DNA of 64,000 nucleotides from Denitrobacterium detoxificans (GTDB lineage: Bacteria; Actinomycetota; Coriobacteriia; Coriobacteriales; Eggerthellaceae). The notes below the pieces were generated by a model. It was not told the DNA's origin. It saw only the letters and a list, made by a program, of their open reading frames with translations, and did no database searches. Position numbers and translations under genes: made by a program. Below are positions 60,052-64,000 of the stretch, piece after piece. The stretch is taken from positions 196,922-260,921 of the forward strand of contig NZ_SUUH01000003.1 of assembly GCF_015062615.1 (NCBI RefSeq), read 5' to 3'. Numbering within the stretch: position 1 is the first letter of the stretch; each line of letters begins with the position of its first letter.

Positions 60052-62509
60052 TACGCTCGAGCTTCTTGCTCCTGCAGGTAACATGGTCTGCCTCCACGCG
60101 GCTATCCGCGCGGGGGCAGATGCCGTATATCTGGGGGCCGATCGTTTCAACGCCCGTAGGGGTGCTGATAATTTCACGTTGGAGTCGATTGCCGAGGCAT
60201 GCGACTACGCGCATGTGCGCGGCCGTCGCATCTACCTTACGGTGAACACCGTCATCCTTCCAGGCGAGCGCGAAGCGGCGCTCGAGCTGGTTCGCCAGGC
60301 GTATCGTCGTGGCGTCGATGGCTTCATCATGCAGGACGTGGGTTTGGCCGCCGAGGTGCATCGCACGCTCCCCGAAGCCGAGATTCATATTTCGACCCAG
60401 ATGAACACGCATAACGTTGCCGGCCTCGATGCTGCCGTTTCGCTGGGCGCGTCCCGCGTGACGCTTGCGCGCGAAATGGCCCTTTCCGAAGTGGTGAACA
60501 TCTGTGCCGAAGCTGCGGCGCGCAATCTCGAGGTCGAGATCTTCGCCCATGGCGCGCTTTGCGTGTGCTACTCGGGGCAGTGCCTCATGTCCTCCATGAT
60601 CGGCGGACGCTCGGCCAATCGCGGCATGTGCGCTCAGGCGTGTCGCCTGCCGTACGAACTGCATAATCGCGCGGTTCGCAAGGACCTTCCTTCCCCGGGC
60701 GAGCATCTGCTCTCCCCGAAGGACCTGTGTCTGGTGAATCGCCTTCCGGAACTGGCACTTTGCGGCGTTTCCTCCTTGAAGATCGAGGGTCGTATGAAGT
60801 CGCCCGAATACGTTTCCGCCGTGGTGGGCGTCTATCGCGCCGTGCTCGACCGCGTGCTTGCCTGGGTCGAAAGCGGTCAGGCTGCAAGCGATGACGACGT
60901 CATCCCCGGCGAATTGCGTGCGACTCCCGAAGAGATGCGCGTGCTGGAGGAAGCGTTCAGCCGTGGCTTCACCGAGGGCTACCTCATGGGCGAAGATGAT
61001 AATGAGATGATGAGCTATGGTCGCCCCAACAATCGCGGCGTCTTCATTGGCCGCGTGTCTTCCGTGGGAGACGGCTGGGTTGCCGTCGATCCCGAGGAAA
61101 CCCTGCATGAGGGCGACGTGCTCGAATTCTGGACCAATCGCGGCCATTTCGCGCATACCGTTTCCGGCATCGAAGCGGTGCGTGGCGGCGTGCGTTTCGC
61201 GCTCGACCGTCGTGTTGGCAAGGGCGATCGCGTCTTTCGCGTGCGCAGTGCGGAAGCCCAGTTCGTAGACGTGCCCTTCGAGCCGAAGGTTGCCGTTTCG
61301 GGTTCGGCGGTCATTCAGCTTGGCCAGCCCATTTCGCTTACGCTTACCGCGCCGTCGGGTGCATCGGTGTGCGCGCAAGGTCCCGTTGCAGAGCCCGCTC
61401 GCACGAAGGCCCTGCTCGAAGAGGATGTACGCGACCATATCGACCGTTTTGGCAATACGCCCTTCGCGCTTCAGAACCTGGAAATCCAGCTCGATGAGGG
61501 CGTGGGCATGGGCTTCTCGCAGATTCACAAGCTTCGTGCCGCCGCTGCCGAGCAGCTCGAGGAAGCGCTGCTTGCCGACTATCGCGCTCGTACGCTTCAC
61601 CGCGCTCCCGCGAAGCCTCCGGTTCCGCGCCGCCCGCGTCGCAATTCCTGCCAGGTGGCCGTGTGGGCTACGAATGCCGCATGCGCTCGTGCCGCCAAAC
61701 GCGCCGGCGCCGATGCCATCTACGTTCCCGCTCTCAATTACAAGCGCGGAGAATCCCTGGTGGCTGGCCAGATTTCGGGCACCGTTGCGCAGACGGGCTA
61801 TCCCAAGCAGGCCATCATCGCGCTTCCCGTGGTCGATCACGATCCGCTGCCCGGCACGCGTGAAGAGCGCCTGGGCTTCGACGCTTGGAAATACGTGAAG
61901 GCCGACAAGCCCGTGTTCGTCGAGAACCTCAGCCAGCTCGTGCGCGCTCGCGAAATGGGTGCGCAGGTCGAGGTTGGCCCGCACGTTCCCGTATCCAACC
62001 CGCTGTCGGCCATGGCGCTTGCGCAGATGGGCGCCGAACGCGTGTGGCTCTCTCCCGAGCTCACGCTGGGGCAGATTCAGCAGATTGGCGACGAAACCGA
62101 TGTTGAGCTGGGCTTGTTCGTAAGCGGAGCAACCGAGCTCATGGTTACCGAACACTGCATGCTCATGAGCCAGGGCCCGTGTAATCGCGATTGCTCGGTA
62201 TGCCCGCGTCGTAAGAGCCCGCATTACCTGAAGGATCGCAAGGGCTACGAGATGCCCGTCGTCACCGACTGCACGGGTCGCAGCCATCTGTACAATGCGG
62301 TTCCCCTCGATATCCTGCATGTCGCACCCGACCTCATCGCAGCTGGCGTGGGCGCCTTCATGGTCGATGCCACGATGATGAACGTCGAAGAGACCACCAA
62401 GGCGACGGCCCGTGCCGTACGCGCTCGCGATATTGCCCTGAAGAGCGGCAATGCGGTGGGGAAGACATCCGATACCACCTCGGGGCATCTGTTCCGGGGC
62501 ATTTCCTAA
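60044..62509 (+). CDS. U32-family protein, RlhA-like (putative 23S rRNA hydroxylation)
   Basis: 821 residues. The U32 core (about 1-330) starts LELLAPAGNMVCLHAAIRAGADAVYLGADRFNAR and has the signature EIFAHGALCVCYSGQC, with further cysteines in NRGMCAQACR that could bind iron-sulfur. A middle DUF3656-type domain (about 350-520) and a second TIM-like half (from about 540) with CNRDCSVC follow. The length fits RlhA, which makes 5-hydroxycytidine in 23S rRNA, rather than the ~330-residue tRNA type. ATG 60044 overlaps the lipoprotein stop; ATG 60023 has no site. Confidence 0.82.
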   Translation: MNNTLELLAPAGNMVCLHAAIRAGADAVYLGADRFNARRGADNFTLESIAEACDYAHVRGRRIYLTVNTVILPGEREAALELVRQAYRRGVDGFIMQDVGLAAEVHRTLPEAEIHISTQMNTHNVAGLDAAVSLGASRVTLAREMALSEVVNICAEAAARNLEVEIFAHGALCVCYSGQCLMSSMIGGRSANRGMCAQACRLPYELHNRAVRKDLPSPGEHLLSPKDLCLVNRLPELALCGVSSLKIEGRMKSPEYVSAVVGVYRAVLDRVLAWVESGQAASDDDVIPGELRATPEEMRVLEEAFSRGFTEGYLMGEDDNEMMSYGRPNNRGVFIGRVSSVGDGWVAVDPEETLHEGDVLEFWTNRGHFAHTVSGIEAVRGGVRFALDRRVGKGDRVFRVRSAEAQFVDVPFEPKVAVSGSAVIQLGQPISLTLTAPSGASVCAQGPVAEPARTKALLEEDVRDHIDRFGNTPFALQNLEIQLDEGVGMGFSQIHKLRAAAAEQLEEALLADYRARTLHRAPAKPPVPRRPRRNSCQVAVWATNAACARAAKRAGADAIYVPALNYKRGESLVAGQISGTVAQTGYPKQAIIALPVVDHDPLPGTREERLGFDAWKYVKADKPVFVENLSQLVRAREMGAQVEVGPHVPVSNPLSAMALAQMGAERVWLSPELTLGQIQQIGDETDVELGLFVSGATELMVTEHCMLMSQGPCNRDCSVCPRRKSPHYLKDRKGYEMPVVTDCTGRSHLYNAVPLDILHVAPDLIAAGVGAFMVDATMMNVEETTKATARAVRARDIALKSGNAVGKTSDTTSGHLFRGIS

Positions 62510-62552
62510 CTATGCTACAATGCATCGCTACATATAAGTGAAAGGCTATTTG

Positions 62553-63764
62553 ATGCTACCTGCGGAAGAACAACTACGAATCATTCAATCTGGCGTGGCC
62601 GAAATCGTGCCCTCCGACCTGCTTCTCGAAAAGCTGAAGCGTGGGGTGCCCTTGAACGTGAAGCTGGGCGTCGACCCGACTGCTCCCGACATTCACATTG
62701 GTCATGCCGTTCCGCTGCGTAAGCTCCGTACGTTCCAGGATCTGGGCCACCGCGTTACGCTCATCATCGGTGACGGCACGGCGCTCATCGGCGATCCGTC
62801 TGGCAGGAACAGCACGCGTCCGCAGCTCACGCCCGAGCAGGTGGCCGCCAATGCCCAGACGTACATCGATCAGGCGTTCAAGATTCTCGATCCCGAGAAG
62901 ACTACCCTGGTTCACAACGCCGACTGGCTCCTGAAAATGAACCTCGAGGACATCCTGAAGGTAACGGGCCAGTTCACGGTTGCACGCATTCTCGAGCGCG
63001 ACGACTTCCACAAGCGTTACACCAACAACCTGTCCATTGGCGTGCACGAGTTCCTGTACCCGATCATGCAGGCGTACGACTCGGTGGTCATCAAGGCCGA
63101 CGTTGAACTTGGCGGTACCGACCAGCTGTTCAATTTGCTTGCCGGCCGCGAGCTTATGGAGAAGATGGGCATGGAGCCGCAGGTCTGCCTTACGCTTCCG
63201 TTGCTCGAGGGCACCGACGGCGTACGCAAGATGTCGAAGAGCTATGGCAACTACATTGGCCTCACCGACGAGGCTCCCGATATGTTTGGCAAGGTCATGA
63301 GCATCCCCGACGAGATGATCGTGAAGTACTATCGCCTGGCCTCCACCGCTAGCGTCGACGAGATTGACGAAATTGAGGCGGGTCTTGCTTCCGATTCGCT
63401 GCATCCCAACAAGGTAAAGCGCGCACTGGCTCGCAATATCGTTGCCGCTTACCACGGCGAAGAGGCCGCGGTTGCCGCCGAGGCTGAGTTCGATCGCGTC
63501 TTCAAGCAGCATGCCATCCCCGAGGATGTCCCCGAGTTTGCCGCCGACCTTACGCCTAACGACGAAGGTCTGGTATACCTGGCCAAGTTGCTGGCAGATG
63601 CCGGTCTGGCAAAGAGCGCGGGCGAGGCCCGTCGCCTTATCGACGGTGGCGGCGTGAAGATCAACGGCGAGGCACTGCCCGCTAAGGCTTACAACGTAGA
63701 GCCGGCGAAGCTGGAAGGCTCCGTCATTCAGGTTGGCAAGCGTCATTTCGTGAAGCTGGTATAG
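62553..63764 (+). CDS. tyrS: Tyrosyl-tRNA synthetase
   Basis: 403 residues, class I. The HIGH motif is in DPTAPDIHIGHAVPLRKL and KMSKS in RKMSKSYGNYIGL. An S4 RNA-binding domain (about 335-403) ends the protein. ATG 62553 has GTGAAAGG seven nt upstream; a GTG at 62538 lies in that site. No T-box precedes it, unlike pheST. Confidence 0.97.
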   Translation: MLPAEEQLRIIQSGVAEIVPSDLLLEKLKRGVPLNVKLGVDPTAPDIHIGHAVPLRKLRTFQDLGHRVTLIIGDGTALIGDPSGRNSTRPQLTPEQVAANAQTYIDQAFKILDPEKTTLVHNADWLLKMNLEDILKVTGQFTVARILERDDFHKRYTNNLSIGVHEFLYPIMQAYDSVVIKADVELGGTDQLFNLLAGRELMEKMGMEPQVCLTLPLLEGTDGVRKMSKSYGNYIGLTDEAPDMFGKVMSIPDEMIVKYYRLASTASVDEIDEIEAGLASDSLHPNKVKRALARNIVAAYHGEEAAVAAEAEFDRVFKQHAIPEDVPEFAADLTPNDEGLVYLAKLLADAGLAKSAGEARRLIDGGGVKINGEALPAKAYNVEPAKLEGSVIQVGKRHFVKLV

Positions 63765-63786
63765 CGCATACGCTCATTGCAATACG

Positions 63787-63815
63787 GGGGACCGGGCTTA
63801 CGTGTTCGGTCCTCT
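63787..63815 (+). terminator. Terminator of tyrS
   Basis: GGACCG (63789-63794) pairs with CGGTCC (63807-63812) around a 12-nt loop, followed by TCTTGTTAT. Moderate stem. Confidence 0.6.
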
Positions 63816-63866
63816 TGTTATATAGGGTGAAAATAGTGCTTTGCACACGTGAAAACACAACATGAG

Positions 63867-63926
63867 CCCCTGTCTGTGGGTGGTTTGTGAAGCCTTCCGA
63901 ATCCGCTTGAACGGCACCCACGGGGG
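63867..63926 (+). promoter_or_regulatory. Leader stem that can hide the next ribosome site
   Basis: GTGGGTG (63876-63882) pairs with CACCCAC (63915-63921), and CCCC (63867-63870) can extend the stem with GGGG (63922-63925), leaving a 5-nt bulge. The GGGGG is part of the GGGGGAGG site for the ATG at 63934. The pairing would block translation. The trigger, if any, is unknown. Confidence 0.4.
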
Positions 63927-63933
63927 AGGTACT

Positions 63934-64000
63934 ATGCACAAGCTGCATTTGCAGCGGGGAGTTGCTTCCGAGGGCCCAGAGGGCCCGTCCGGCGGCGGCG
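63934..64000 (+). CDS. Start of an unidentified gene, cut by the window edge
   Basis: ATG 63934 follows a strong GGGGGAGG site at 5 nt spacing. The 22 visible codons begin MHKLHLQRG and turn Gly/Pro/Ser-rich. Too short to identify. It opens in the same direction as tyrS after a terminator. Confidence 0.4.
   Translation, partial: MHKLHLQRGVASEGPEGPSGGG

Noticed and set aside
63830..63933. 6S RNA or another known small RNA
   Set aside because: A long stem is present, but there is no central open bubble or promoter mimic that I can recognise; treated as a gene leader instead.

Overview
The window is one contiguous, GC-rich, gene-dense bacterial chromosome segment. It most likely comes from a member of the Coriobacteriia (Actinomycetota), probably family Eggerthellaceae. 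The evidence is a Tat-exported FAD-dependent reductase gene divergent from a multi-spanning membrane LuxR-type regulator (a hallmark arrangement of Eggerthella and relatives), a cytochrome bd oxidase, indolepyruvate:ferredoxin oxidoreductase with a phenylacetate-CoA ligase, T-box control of pheST, and secreted proteins with DUF5648-type repeats. I cannot name the genus.

Layout. 200-1456 is a PrsA-like lipoprotein foldase. 1.6-2.8 kb is a non-coding stretch with two tRNA-Ser genes and several repeat elements. 2.8-6.9 kb holds an acidic hypothetical gene and rpsF-ssb-rpsR-rplI-dnaB. 6.9-10.4 kb is a YhaO/YhaN-type nuclease-ATPase pair. 10.5-14.6 kb is purA, purD and a radical SAM gene of the HemN family. 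14.7-17.1 kb is cydAB, followed by a SixA-CHAD fusion. 18.5-19.2 kb is tRNA-Phe with tandem repeats and a second copy of a small repeat element. 19.3-24.5 kb encodes membrane, cell-wall and glycosyltransferase proteins. 24.6-28.9 kb is purE-iorA-iorB-paaK. 29.1-35.9 kb is a histidine operon, hisZG(fused)-D-C-B-H-A-F. 36.0-42.2 kb holds a GH25 lysozyme, an SPFH protein, hisI, recQ and the LuxR-type regulator. 42.5-44.1 kb is the FAD reductase. 44.3-48.4 kb is T-box-pheS-pheT. 48.5-49.0 kb is a SlyD-like isomerase on the minus strand. 49.2-57.2 kb is argC-J-B-D-R-G-H. 57.3-63.8 kb is a class A PBP, a lipoprotein, a U32-family protein and tyrS. The last 67 bases are the start of an unidentified gene.

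How the genes work together. Three biosynthetic blocks dominate. Histidine has all steps except hisE. Arginine runs from N-acetylglutamate to arginine except argF, with its own ArgR. Three purine genes are scattered. IorAB with PaaK would oxidise aryl-pyruvates to aryl-acetyl-CoA and interconvert these with free acids. The LuxR/reductase pair suggests regulated anaerobic respiration on an unknown organic acceptor. Several proteins (PrsA-like, PBP, CHAP, GH25, GT2 and GT-C) serve the cell envelope.

The most unusual content is non-coding. (i) Two 190-191 bp elements with 19-bp terminal inverted repeats and conserved interior blocks lie downstream of tRNA genes. (ii) tRNA-linked repeats carry an antisense copy of the neighbouring tRNA T-arm and a duplicated tRNA 3' end that starts at the same T-loop position in two different tRNAs. 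(iii) There is an element with 31-nt inverted ends next to tRNA-Ser(GGA). (iv) The pheS-pheT gap begins with an inverted duplicate of the pheS 3' end followed by GC-rich tandem units. I do not recognise these as a named repeat family.
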